DNA from: Lotus japonicus
Lineage: Eukaryota; Streptophyta; Magnoliopsida; Fabales; Fabaceae
Direction of reading: 5' to 3'
DNA: 64,000 bases
Assembly: GCF_012489685.1 (NCBI RefSeq)
Contig: NC_080045.1
Location: 53,457,815-53,521,814 of the forward strand
Numbering within the stretch: position 1 is the first letter of the stretch; the number at the start of each line of letters is the position of its first letter. The notes under the pieces were generated by a model, which saw only the letters and a list, made by a program, of their open reading frames with translations, did not search any database and was not told where the DNA came from. Of this stretch, positions 24,878-35,639 are shown piece by piece. The translations under genes and the position numbers were made by a program.

Positions 24878-27324
24878 ATGAATTCCATTGCAGTAAGAGT
24901 TGCGAAGCATCTTCGAATCACTTCCAACGTTGGTGTTGGTGTGTATTTTTCTATTCAGTTTTCTTCAGACACTGTGTTTGGTTCAATTAATGTAAGTTTG
25001 ATGCTTCAGTTGTTGTTGTTATTATTAACTGTGATTTCGTTTTTTGCTGAATTCTTCATCAGCTGGTGGTGGTGTGTGGCGGAGACACGGGCCGGCGGCG
25101 TCATGGTACTCAACATTTCTGTCTGAAGGTGAGGGTGATCAGCCTTCGCGTGGTAATGGTGGACTTAACAATGAGGAGTTGGATGAAGAAATTGATGATT
25201 TTCTTGGTGGCAAGCCTGAACTTCAGCTGCAAGGTGTCGATCCCAAAAGGGGTTGGGGATTTCGCGGTGTGCACAAGGTAAAAAAATTCATTTCTTATTA
25301 TCAAAGCTAGTAATTTTACATGCTTGAATGAATACAATTGATTCTGGACAATGGTTGTAGAATAAGAAAGGTTTATGTAAGGAGAAGCCAACTAATGTTA
25401 ACGCTGAAATGAACTGAGGAGTTTGTTAGTGCTGTTAGAAGGATTTTCAGGCTGTTAGTATTTTTTTATAAGCAAATGTTGTATGTTAGTAATGTTAGTA
25501 AATTAGTCCCTCAGGTTCGGACCCTAGACCCTTTCACCCTTTATCCCACCCATGACCCAACCCTTATGTCCCCTTGCTCTTACCACTTGAGCTAACCATC
25601 GGGGATTTCAGGCTGTTAGTATGATTAGTTAGAAATCTGTTTGAGTGTAAAAGGGACTGTAGGCTATATTAGAGTAAGTGTCTTTAGATAGTTATTCTCT
25701 GATTGTTAGAAGGTACCAAGACCTCTGAAATTGTTCTGGAGAATTTTTACTTCATCTCAGGCTGCGTCCACACTGGAACAGCACCGAGATACTCTTCTCT
25801 CAATTTCTGAACTAGTTGTATCACAACCTAAAATGACAACTAATCATATCTTTGCTTTTTGCACCTCACAAATGATTTGACCAACAATAGGAATTTGAAT
25901 CAGGCAATTATTTGTGGAAAAGTTGGCCAAGCCCCTGTACAAAAGATATTGAGGAATGGGAAGAATGTGACCATCTTTACAGTTGGGACAGGGGGGATGT
26001 CTGACCAGAGAATTGTAGGAGCAAGGGATATGCCAAAACCTCCTCAATGGCATCGCATTGCCGTGCATAACGATGTGCTGGGGGCCTATGCAGTGCAACA
26101 AATTTGTAAAAAGTAAGGGTTCATACAAGAGGATATTTGTTTTTTGTTGTGAATATTCCAGTCTCATTGCTTGAAGCTTTAATGCAGCTCTTCAGTTTAT
26201 GTTGAGGGTGACATTGAGACTCGAGTTTATAACGATAGCATTAATGGTGAAGTTAAAAGCATTCCCGAGATATGTGTTCGGCGCGATGGTATGGCATCTT
26301 ATATTATTCTCTCTTATTCTTTATTAAGTTTCCTGTGAAAGGATAAGAAACATTAACCTGCCCCATATGGATATAGGACCTTATTTAGGTACCTATTGTG
26401 TTATATGTATTTAAAATGCCTCTTACTGAGTTAGAAACATCGAGCTCCACATTTTTTTTCCGTGCACAATGGTGGCAATAAGTTTTGAACACATAACCTC
26501 AGCAAGCTACCCAAGCTTCCTCACTCATCATGTATTATACATTACGGTGTTTTTCTTGCAGTAGAACTTTTGTTTTGAGAGATCAATTATGTTTTTTTAG
26601 CATGGCAAGGAAGATTTTATCTTATTTGAAAGAGGACAGCCAGCAGTGTTTTTCTCATTTTTACTTTCAGGGTTAACATGACATGTTACAGTTCACGTTA
26701 GTATGTATCATATTTGGGTTTATAGATTCTGAGCTCACTTATGGAAAGCATTTTAATTTAGCTTGTATTACTTTTTTTCCCTTCTTTCAAACTGATAATT
26801 TGTCTTGTTGCTGTGTTATATCTTAAGGGAAAATTCGCCTCATCAAGAGTGGAGAGAGCGCTGATAAAATTTCCTTGGATGAGCTGCGTAAGTTCTTTTG
26901 ACCACAGTTGCAAATGATGACATGTTATAATAGGGGTTTCCTCAAGCTTTGCTGTATTATATTTTTCTTCTTTGATTTAGAAAACCATTAGGTTTAACGA
27001 AAAAGTAAGTAAAAGGACTTTCAACTCAATTCTGAAAAGTTTTCTCACTTACGTGCGTGTTTGGATACCAATTGAGTACAATGTGAACGACTTTCATTCC
27101 AATCCATAATTAGAGTATTAGAGTTTCGTTCATTTTTTGTCTCAAAGTGAGTGCTAACATCTGTTTTTACTGATCGGGTATCCAAACATAACCTGTAAAA
27201 TCACTTTCACTTTCAATCTAAACATGCACAGTTGTGGGACACATAACCACAGTGTTTTTGCCATTGACTGGTATTTTGCCTGACTGTAATGAACTCATGC
27301 TTTGCAGGAGAAGGGTTGTTTTAG
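24878..27324 (+). CDS. MTSSB: single-stranded DNA-binding protein, mitochondrial
   Basis: Binds ssDNA during mitochondrial DNA replication and repair. Exons: 24878-24938, 25063-25277, 25904-26112, 26188-26288, 26828-26887 and 27308-27324. They total 663 nt, giving 220 aa, about the normal plant length. Residues 1-30 (MNSIAVRVAKHLRIT…) are Arg-rich, lack acidic residues and look like a mitochondrial presequence. An acidic linker (EELDEEIDDF) follows, then the conserved GVDPKRGWGFRGVHKAIICGKVGQAP, the OB-fold core (ILRNGKNVTIFTVGTGG, QWHRIAVHND, YVEGDIETRVYND) and the tail KIRLIKSGES. The exon 1 donor (GTGTGT) was chosen because it alone keeps frame into the WRRHGPAASW block. The last exon carries only the final five codons. 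Introns 2 and 5 contain a SINE and a MITE. Confidence 0.92.
25461..25605 (-). mobile_element. tRNA-derived SINE in mtSSB intron 2
   Basis: It is flanked by the 16-bp direct repeat TTTCAGGCTGTTAGTA (25445-25460 and 25606-25621). Read on the minus strand, it starts with a tRNA-like head: box A GGTTAGCTCAAGTGG, then a box-B-like GGGTCCGAACC about 60 bp further. It ends in a short A run (TTTTTTTATA on the plus strand). It is 145 bp long, antisense to the host gene and far from both splice sites. It is the best-preserved of the three copies in this window. Confidence 0.85.
27059..27188. mobile_element. MITE in mtSSB intron 5
   Basis: A perfect 12-bp terminal inverted repeat TGTTTGGATACC (27059-27070) / GGTATCCAAACA (27177-27188). 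Internal near-palindromic GAGTACAATGTGAACGACTTTC-type sequence follows. There is no coding capacity. Confidence 0.6.
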
Positions 27325-28467
27325 TAGAAGTCTCCCCATCTAATTGAAGCATCTGCAAATGTAAGAATCAAAGCTTTGTCACGTGTAGCAGCATTTGTAA
27401 TACTTATGAATGCTTTGTCTTATTATTTTTTCAAATATATCATTTAGCATTCTGAATTTCAGTCTCTGGTATTCATTTTCTTGTATGGAGAGCTGTAGAA
27501 GAATGTTTTTTGTCTTAATTACAAATCTTGTAATTAGATATGAGTATGATACTAATCAGTTGATACTTAGAAGTACGTAGTTCTAAATTTGTCTGTCTTT
27601 CAGTCTTTCTTCTAAATTTGATGTACAAATGGGTAATTGATTCTGGATAAAATTAGGTTAGGCCAAAATTTAATTAATAGTTAGTATTAAGTTTTTAAAG
27701 AATTTGCCACTACAATTTTTACTCGATTATGTTTTGATTGCTATTTTGTACCAAATTTGTGTAAGGGTTCTAATATTGTTGACTATTGGAGTATAAATTT
27801 GTGTAAGGGTTCTAATATTGTTGACTATTGGAGTGTAAATTTATGTAAGGGATAAAAAGAATAAAGTGGAATATAATATAATGACATATTTTTTGGTTAT
27901 AAAATGACTATTCAAAATATTATGAAATCGAATTGAATTAATAAAATATATATTGTCACTGAATAAGCGGTAGGGGTTAGCTCACCAATGAGTTTCTATT
28001 CATTCATAAAAGTTGAGAATTAAATTATCAACTACTTGTTTAAGGGATGAAGTGTCGAACTATTATATCAACTGACGGATTTGGATCTCCTCATGTGCCT
28101 ATCTCTCAACCCTTAATTTGAAATATAATGGACAAAATTATTTCACTTACAATTTTAATTTTCTCTCTACATATATTTATTAATGGTCTAGATTTTATTT
28201 AAAATGAATTAAAGGCTGAGATCCTTCACATGATAAAATCATGTGAAATAGTCACACCCGGGATCTAAATCCATCAGCTGATCCAAATCCATCAGCTGAC
28301 CTAGTTATTTCATTTTATTTATCACCAATATTTGAACATAGCTTTAGAAGTCAATATCTAAGGATAATTAGGATATGGATGAAAACTCAAATTTAAAAAA
28401 GATATCAATATTTAAAAAAGTATCACAAACACAGTACCTAAATTTGAAAGTCTTGTTTAAATTTTAT
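27325..28467. repeat. intergenic DNA with tandem 42-bp repeat and a MITE-like hairpin
   Basis: No gene. A 42-bp unit (AAATTTGTGTAAGGGTTC…) is repeated 2.3 times at 27753-27851. Inverted sequences at 28068-28088 (TCAACTGACGGATTTGGATC) and 28280-28299 (GATCCAAATCCATCAGCTGA) bracket about 230 bp, which also contains CACATGATAAAATCATGTG. This suggests a small MITE. Confidence 0.5.
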
Positions 28468-28657
28468 TGAGAATGATCAACTTTTTTTTGGTACATCGGA
28501 AAATTAAACAGACAAGCAACAAAAACTACAAAGCTAACAAATCTCTAGCCAGAATCGGCTGAAGCTCTTGAGGAGGGCTCTCAAGACAAGTCAGGGGGCA
28601 AAGGAGGCTAGCTCCAAGTCCTGCGAGGCAATCAGCTGCTGCATTCGCCTCTCTAGG

Positions 28658-29184
28658 TGTTGGTGATTTTAGAATCATCAATGTATTTTAGTAGTAATGT
28701 GATCTACTATAGGCTGATGCAATTACGCGTTAGGCTCGGAATCGAGTCAGGTTAGTGCGGAGTGCACGCTCGGTGAGCCAACGCATAATTGACCGCGAAT
28801 ACGAACCGGGGTCCAAGGGGCGGAGCCCCTGGCTGGGGTCCCGTTAGAAATTTTTCCCGAACGGGTGTGACCCTAGTTTGAAAAATCGCGACTTATTTTC
28901 GAATAGTTGTGATCATTCGTGTAGCCTCCTATATAAGGTGACTTGCAGCCTAAGGTATCGACACAGAAAAACAGAAAACCGAATACAGTAACAGATATTC
29001 GAAAACAGAACTCTCTACTTTCTTGATCTGTTCTCTTGTGCCAAGAAGCAGATTGATTGTCAAGTATTATCCCAACAAAGATTTCGTGAACCCAGGCAAT
29101 TATAGGGTCGAAATAATTTGTTCGGAAAGTGGACGCTCACGATTCTTGACTTTATCCAGGATTATCACACCCAGATTTCTAACA
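28658..29184 (+). repeat. copia 5' LTR
   Basis: 527 bp. A CTATATAAGG box (28930-28939) probably marks the core promoter. A GC-rich block (about 28800-28870) precedes it. The LTR is almost identical to the 3' copy; the differences I saw are at about 28799, 28883 and 28888. Confidence 0.9.
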
Positions 29185-29210
29185 AACGAACAAATTATTT
29201 TCTGATAATC

Positions 29211-32200
29211 ATGGCTGGAGAAGGCGCTGTCAAGGAGATGACTACTAAGTTCGGGAAATTGGACAAGTTTCAAGGACAAGACTTCAGGCGTTGGCAGAAG
29301 AAGATGCATTTTTTGTTGACAACATTGAAGGTGGTATACGTCCTGTCTACACCGATTCCTGAACTTCTGGAGGGTGAAACTGTTGAAAATATAAGAAGCA
29401 GATCAAAGTGGGAGAATGACGACTACATATGCAGAGGACACATTCTTAACGGTATGTCTGATCCTTTATTCGATATTTATCAAAATGTGGAATCTGCAAA
29501 GGAATTGTGGGATTGTCTTGAAGCCAAGTACATGGCAGAGGACTCATCCAGTAAGAAGTTCTTGGTGACTGATTTCAACAATTACAAAATGGTTGAATCA
29601 AGGTCTGTCATGGAACAATACAATGAACTTCTACGAATTCTTGGACAATTCACACTGCACGGATTGAAGATGGATGAAACAATATCTGTCTCAAGTATCA
29701 TAGACAAGTTGCCCTCTTCATGGAAGGATTTCAAACACAATTTGAAGCATGGAAAAGACGAACTGTCTTTGGTCCAACTTGGAAGTCACTTGCGCATAGA
29801 AGAATCTCTAAGAGCGCAAGAGAGTGACAAGGGAAAAGGAAAAGAAGTTGCTGGTCCCTCGGTTAATATGATCGAGGAGGGTAGTAAGAACAATAACAAC
29901 AAAAACAAAGGAAAGAAGCGTGCTTTCAAGAACAACAAAGGAAGTTTCGGTTCTAACAAGAAACCGAAACTAGAATGCTAGAAGTGTGGTAAGACAGGCC
30001 ACTTTAAGAGGGATTGCCGTTCTGGAAAGAAGCATGATAACGCGAATGCAAGTGGTTCGGGAAAGGGGTCTAAGGATCAATCCCAAGAACAAGGTCAGAA
30101 ATCAATTCATAACTTGAATATTTTGATTAAACATTCAGTTTCATTAATTTCTGAAGCATTTTATGTGAAGGATGATGCTATTGCGTGGTGGATTGATTCT
30201 GGCGCCACAACACATGTTTGCAAGGATCGTTTCTGGTTCAAGACTTTTGTTCCAGTGGAAGATGGATCTGTCCTCTACATGGGAGATCATCACTTTGATC
30301 CTGTTGAAGGCAAAGGAAGCGTGGTGTTAGAATTCAGTTCTGGAAAAACTATTACTTTGTTTAATGTTTTGTATGTTCCTAAACTACGTAAGAACTTAGT
30401 TTCTGGTCCTGTATTGAATAAGCTTGGATACAAGCAAGTGTATGAATCCGATAAATATGTATTATCAAAGTCTGGTGTGTTTGTAGGATTTGGATATTAT
30501 AATAATGGTATGTTTATGTTGAATTTGAATGGAGTTCCTAATGATTCTGGTTCTGTATATATGACCAATTCGAATGTTATTAAATCTTCTTCTTTATGGC
30601 ATGCTCGTCTAGGACATGTACATTATAAAAGAATGCTTGAAATGTCTAAAGATGATTTAATTCCTGTTTTTGATGGAAATGTAGAAAAGTGTAAAACTTG
30701 CATGTTAACAAAGATTACTAGGCAACCTTTTAAAAGCATAACAAGGAAATCTGTCATACTTGAATTGATACATAGTGATTTATGTGATTTGCATGCTACT
30801 CCATCATTAGGACATAAAAAGTATCTTGTCACTTTCATAGATGATGCATCTAGATTCTGTTATGTTTATTTGTTGCATTCTAAAGATGAAGCCTTAGATA
30901 AATTTAGAGTTTATAAAACTGAAGTTGAATTGCAACAGAATGTGATGATTAAAACATTACGTACGGATAGAGGTGGTGAATATTATGATCCTGAATTCTT
31001 CCAATCCGTAGGAATCATTCATGAGACTACGGCACCTTATACACCTCAACAAAATGGTGTGGCTGAAAGGAAGAATAGAGTTCTTAAAGAAATGGTGAAC
31101 GCCATGTTATCCTATTCTGGTTTGAGTGAAGGGTTTTGGGGAGAAGCCATGTTAACGGCTTGTTATTTGTTAAATAGGGTTCCTAATAAAAGGAACAAGA
31201 CTACCCCATATGAACTTTGGTATAAGAAACGACCCAACTTAACATTTCTACGTGTTTGGGGTTGCAGGGCCGTGGTTAGACTCCCGGATCCTAAAAGGAA
31301 AACTTTGGGTGAAAATGGTGTAGCTTGCATCTTCGTTGGATATGCTGAACATTCCAAAGCCTATAGGTTCTATGTTATAGAACCTAATGATTCGGTTTCT
31401 ATTAACACAATTATAGAATCAAGAGATGCCATATTTGATGAGAATTGTTTCTCTTCCATACCTAGATCAAAGGACCTTATATCTAAGTCAGATGAACCTA
31501 CAAAGGATGATCATTCAACTGATGTACCAAGTGAGACACTCGAACCTCGGAAAAGCAAAAGAGCTAGAAAACCTAAATCTTATGGTTCGGATTTTCAATT
31601 ATATTTAGTTGAGGGATCAAAGGATCAGATTGATAATCAATACTATTATTGCTATAGTATAGAGGAGGATCCAAGAACGTATGATGAAGCTGTGAAATCT
31701 CGAGATTCTGCTTTTTGGAAAGAAGCAATTGATGAAGAGATGAGTTCTATCATGGAAAATAATACTTGGGTGTTATCTGATTTACCACCAGGTTGTAAAC
31801 CATTGGGTTGCAAATGGATCTTCAAAAAGAAGATGAAAGTCGATGGTACAATTGACAAGTTTAAAGCTAGATTGGTAATCCAAGGCTTTAGACAGAAGGA
31901 AGGGATTGATTACTTCGATACCTATGCTCCAGTTGCTCGTATCACTACTATTAGATTGTTGATTGCTTTAGCGGCTATTCACAATCTAGTGATCCATCAA
32001 ATGGATGTCAAAACAGCATTCCTGAATGGTGATTTGGAAGAAGAAGTGTATATGAAGCAACCTGAAGGATTTGTAATGCCTGGTAATGAGCATAAGGTGT
32101 GTAAGCTAGTTAAGTCGTTGTATGGGCTGAAACAAGCTCCGAAGCAATGGCATCAAAAATTTGATGAGGTTGTTTTGTCTAGTGGTTTTATTCTAAACCA

Positions 32201-33209
32201 AGCTGACAAATGTGTATATAGCAAATTTGATACATCTGGTAAAGGAGTCATTATTTGTCTATATGTGGATGACATGTTGATCTTTGGCACGGACCAAAAT
32301 CAAGTTGATAAAACAAAGAATTTCTTGTCATCAAAGTTCTCCATGAAGGATATGGGAGAAGCGGATGTTATTCTTGGTATTAAGATTAAACGGGAGAATA
32401 AGGGGATTGTAATTATGCAATCTCATTACATTGAGAAAATACTCAAGAAGTTTAATCATGAAAGTTGTTCTCCGGTTAGTACTCCCATGGATCCGAGTGA
32501 AAAACTTATGCCAAATACAAGTAAACCTGTGGATCAGCTCGAATATTCAAGAGCTATAGGCTCTTTGATGTATGCTATGATTAGCACTAGACCGGATATT
32601 GCTTTTGCGGTTGGAAAGTTGAGCAGATTTACTAGTAATCCTAGTAGACATCATTGGCATGCGATAACAAGGGTGTTCAAGTACTTGAAGGGTACTATGA
32701 ATTATGGATTGTCATATGTGGGATTTCCTTCGGTATTAGAGGGTTATTCGGATGCTAGTTGGATAAATAATGTTGAAGACTCATTCTCTACAAGTGGTTG
32801 GGTGTTCTTGCTTGGGGGAGGTGCCATCTCGTGGGCTTCCAAGAAGCAAACATGTATAACTAGTTCTACAATGGAATCAGAGTTTGTAGCATTAGCTGCT
32901 GCTGGTAAATAAGCGGAATGGCTAAGAAACTTGGTATATGAGATTCCGTTATGGCCTAAACCGATATCACCAATTTCTATCCGTTGTGATAGTGCTGCCA
33001 CATTGGCCAAGGCTTATAGTCAAATGTACAATGGAAAGTCTAGACACTTGGGTGTTAGACATAGTATGATTAGGGAATTAATCTTGAATGGGGTGATATC
33101 CATTGAGTTTGTTCGGTCGCAACAAAACTTAGCTGACCACTTGATGAAGGGGTTAGCTAGAGACTTAGTGAAGAAGTCGGTAATTGGAATGGGATTAAAG
33201 TCCATTTAA
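29211..33209 (+). pseudogene. copia gag-pol with two in-frame stop codons
   Basis: One frame of 1333 codons without frameshift. Gag starts MAGEGAVKEMTTKFGKL and has the UBN2-type core (residues about 30-190). The zinc knuckle is CX2CX4HX4C but its second position is TAG (29979-29981). The protease motif WIDSGATTH is at about residue 329. A GAG-pre-integrase block (LWHARLGH), integrase core ([23 protein letters not shown]), reverse transcriptase ([17 protein letters not shown]) and RNase H ([26 protein letters not shown]) follow. A second stop, TAA at 32910-32912, cuts RNase H a few residues after the MESE motif, where relatives normally carry a Glu codon. Beyond it 98 codons continue to the natural end. 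Every other position looks functional, so the element became defective recently or depends on partners. Confidence 0.88.
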
Positions 33210-33770
33210 ATCTACTACCTATGTTATACCCAATTCCCTTCTAATACAACGTTAGAAGCTGAATTCAATGAGGAAAGATCATAATTAGAGATTGGAGCAC
33301 TTGTGTTTATCTTCCCAAGGTATGTGCTCAGACCTGCAAGTGATGGCTAGGTTGAAGTATATCTTCTTAATGGTTCTTTTGGAAAATTGTAAATGCAGGT
33401 GCAAGATTAAAAGGATCACCTATGTAAGCATGAAGTTTTGCCGCTTCAAGAAGCTTGGACTTGGCTTCCTATATGCTTATTAATGGATAAGGACACATGG
33501 CTTGTAAAGTGTCAAGTATGAACAGTAGAGTGTTGTAGAAACATATGTGTACAATATCTTTAGATATTCAAATGGGTTGACGGGTTCAATCTTTAAAGAC
33601 ACCCCGATTCTCGAGTATTTGGAATGTGTATTTGTACTAAAGTGAAAATTCAATCGCAAGATATTTTCATTTATGCATTTGTTTGATCGTTATATCTGTA
33701 TGTTATAAGTTTGTATATGTTTTCTTATACAAATTGAGTAGATCAAGGATTACACTAAAATGGGGGGATT

Positions 33771-34297
33771 TGTTGGTGATTTTAGAATCATCAATGTATT
33801 TTAGTAGTAATGTGATCTACTATAGGCTGATGCAATTACGCGTTAGGCTCGGAATCGAGTCAGGTTAGTGCGGAGTGCACGCTCGGTGAGCCAACGCATA
33901 ATTGACCGCAAATACGAACCGGGGTCCAAGGGGCGGAGCCCCTGGCTGGGGTCCCGTTAGAAATTTTTCCCGAACGGGTGTGACCCTAGTTTGAAAGATC
34001 GTGACTTATTTTCGAATAGTTGTGATCATTCGTGTAGCCTCCTATATAAGGTGACTTGCAGCCTAAGGTATCGACACAGAAAAACAGAAAACCGAATACA
34101 GTAACAGATATTCGAAAACAGAACTCTCTACTTTCTTGATCTGTTCTCTTGTGCCAAGAAGCAGATTGATTGTCAAGTATTATCCCAACAAAGATTTCGT
34201 GAACCCAGGCAATTATAGGGTCGAAATAATTTGTTCGGAAAGTGGACGCTCACGATTCTTGACTTTATCCAGGATTATCACACCCAGATTTCTAACA
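33771..34297 (+). repeat. copia 3' LTR
   Basis: 527 bp, the same TG…CA ends as the 5' LTR, followed by the target duplication CTAGG at 34298-34302. Confidence 0.9.
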
Positions 34298-34391
34298 CTA
34301 GGGACGTAAGTAAGAGTAACAGTCCAATCCCGATCCAGGAGAAGACGAATATCCAGGAGCTCAGACGCCAAGGCATGAGAATGATCAACTT

Positions 34392-35639
34392 GCCATCATG
34401 CATAATCGTCCCTGAACTAAACATTTATTTGAAAGCTTTTTAAAATCACTTGGGCTCACAAAGCAAATATGGAAACATGAATCGAATCTAATTTATCATG
34501 TCACGAAATGTGCACCGGGGTAAATAAATATGGGTACGCATATTTTTCAGATAAACTTGTTACAGTAGACCTACCAAAACACATGGATTCAAGAAATGGA
34601 TCTCTCGAGTATTAGGTACCTGTAGTTAAACCTAGAAAAATAGTTTATGATATAGGTGGAGTTGCAGAAAATGTAGCCAGAAAAACTATTTCAATAACCG
34701 TATCTAAAATGCCTATACGAACTCAATTCATTATTTCAGAATAATAATTATAACCAAATGAAAAAGGTATTTTGTTTAAAAGAAAGTTGCAATTGTAACT
34801 TTTTTTAACAGAATTATTTTTCACTTGAACTTTTAGTTTTGGACGGAAACAAAATGATATGACTCATCCTCAAACCCATTTAAATGTGTTGAATAATATC
34901 TTTGGCAATGCTGAAAAGTAAAATGTTACATACTAAATTGTAGCCAATCAGGTTTAAGCCAGGAACATGAATTCTACTTTTTATCTTAAAAAATTAAAAA
35001 AACACATTACTTTTTTTTTGTTGAATCATAAGGCCAAGAAAACAAAAACTAAGTAGAATCTAGTTGAGGCACTATCAAACATGAAAGAAACTAAACATTT
35101 TCATTGAAGAATATCACAAATCCTAGCCCAGCCTTCCAGAGACAGGCACTAAATTGCTTTCTCTAAAGACATGAGATCAGCTGATTATATCCGCTTCAGA
35201 AACTCGTCCCTTGCAAGCAACATGTGGAAACTTACTTATTCATGGAATTCTTCATTACCAAAAAATTATATAACTCTGATTACCCTGTTGTCTACACAGA
35301 GACACAACAAATAGCAGATTCAAAAGCAACAGGAAAGTATACTGTTAAACATGAAATTGTCAGTTACTGACAAACCATTAACAATCAAACTATAAGAATT
35401 AATCATGTTTGTTCTGTTAGTCAGTCCAACAGCTGAGCGAAAGCCAAAAACAACTTGCAACAACCTCCAATAGACCTAACCTGGCTATCTCAATCTCATT
35501 TCTCACACACCTATGACAATCAATCACCACCCAAATGTAGAAGAAGCAAGCATGCTCACACTGCCAGGGAAAAATTCTACTAATATTTACTGTTTTACTA
35601 GAAAAACTAGATTACTGTGCTGTTGTCACTGTGGGCATT
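34392..35639. other. no gene seen; 3' flank of the PP2C gene
   Basis: AT-rich DNA. Its right part (about 35400-35639) is probably the 3' untranslated region and flank of the minus-strand PP2C gene. I found no second gene and no clear repeat. Confidence 0.5.

Larger units (their letters stand above)
28658..34297 (+). mobile_element. Ty1/copia LTR retrotransposon, 5640 bp, recent insertion
   Basis: It has two LTRs of exactly 527 bp (28658-29184 and 33771-34297), TGTTGG…AACA at both ends, and the 5-bp target duplication CTAGG (28653-28657 and 34298-34302). By eye the LTRs differ at three sites, all transitions. A purine tract (AAAATGGGGGGA) precedes the 3' LTR. I could not recognise a tRNA-iMet primer-binding site after the 5' LTR (sequence starts AACGAACAAATT), so another or a half-tRNA primer may be used. 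The internal region has one long gag-pol frame, 29211-33209, broken by two stop codons, then about 560 bp of untranslated DNA. Confidence 0.93.
28484..34375 (-). mobile_element. 5'-truncated LINE fragment, split by the copia element
   Basis: Two pieces, 28484-28657 and 34298-34375, are together about 250 bp of LINE 3' end in minus orientation. They match the 3' end of the long LINE at 40307-44808, for example GGTACATNGGAAAATTAAAC, CTAGCCA, GCATTCGCCTCTC and GGCATGA. The insertion is bounded by the 16-bp direct repeat TGAGAATGATCAACTT (28468-28483 and 34376-34391). The piece ends in a run of T (A tail) on its left. It covers only part of the RNase H region, so it codes for nothing. Confidence 0.8.

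Noticed and set aside
25465..25608. Possible functional tRNA gene in mtSSB intron 2
   Set aside because: The tRNA-like part has box A and a weak box B but no cloverleaf, has an A tail and is flanked by a 16-bp duplication, so it is a SINE.
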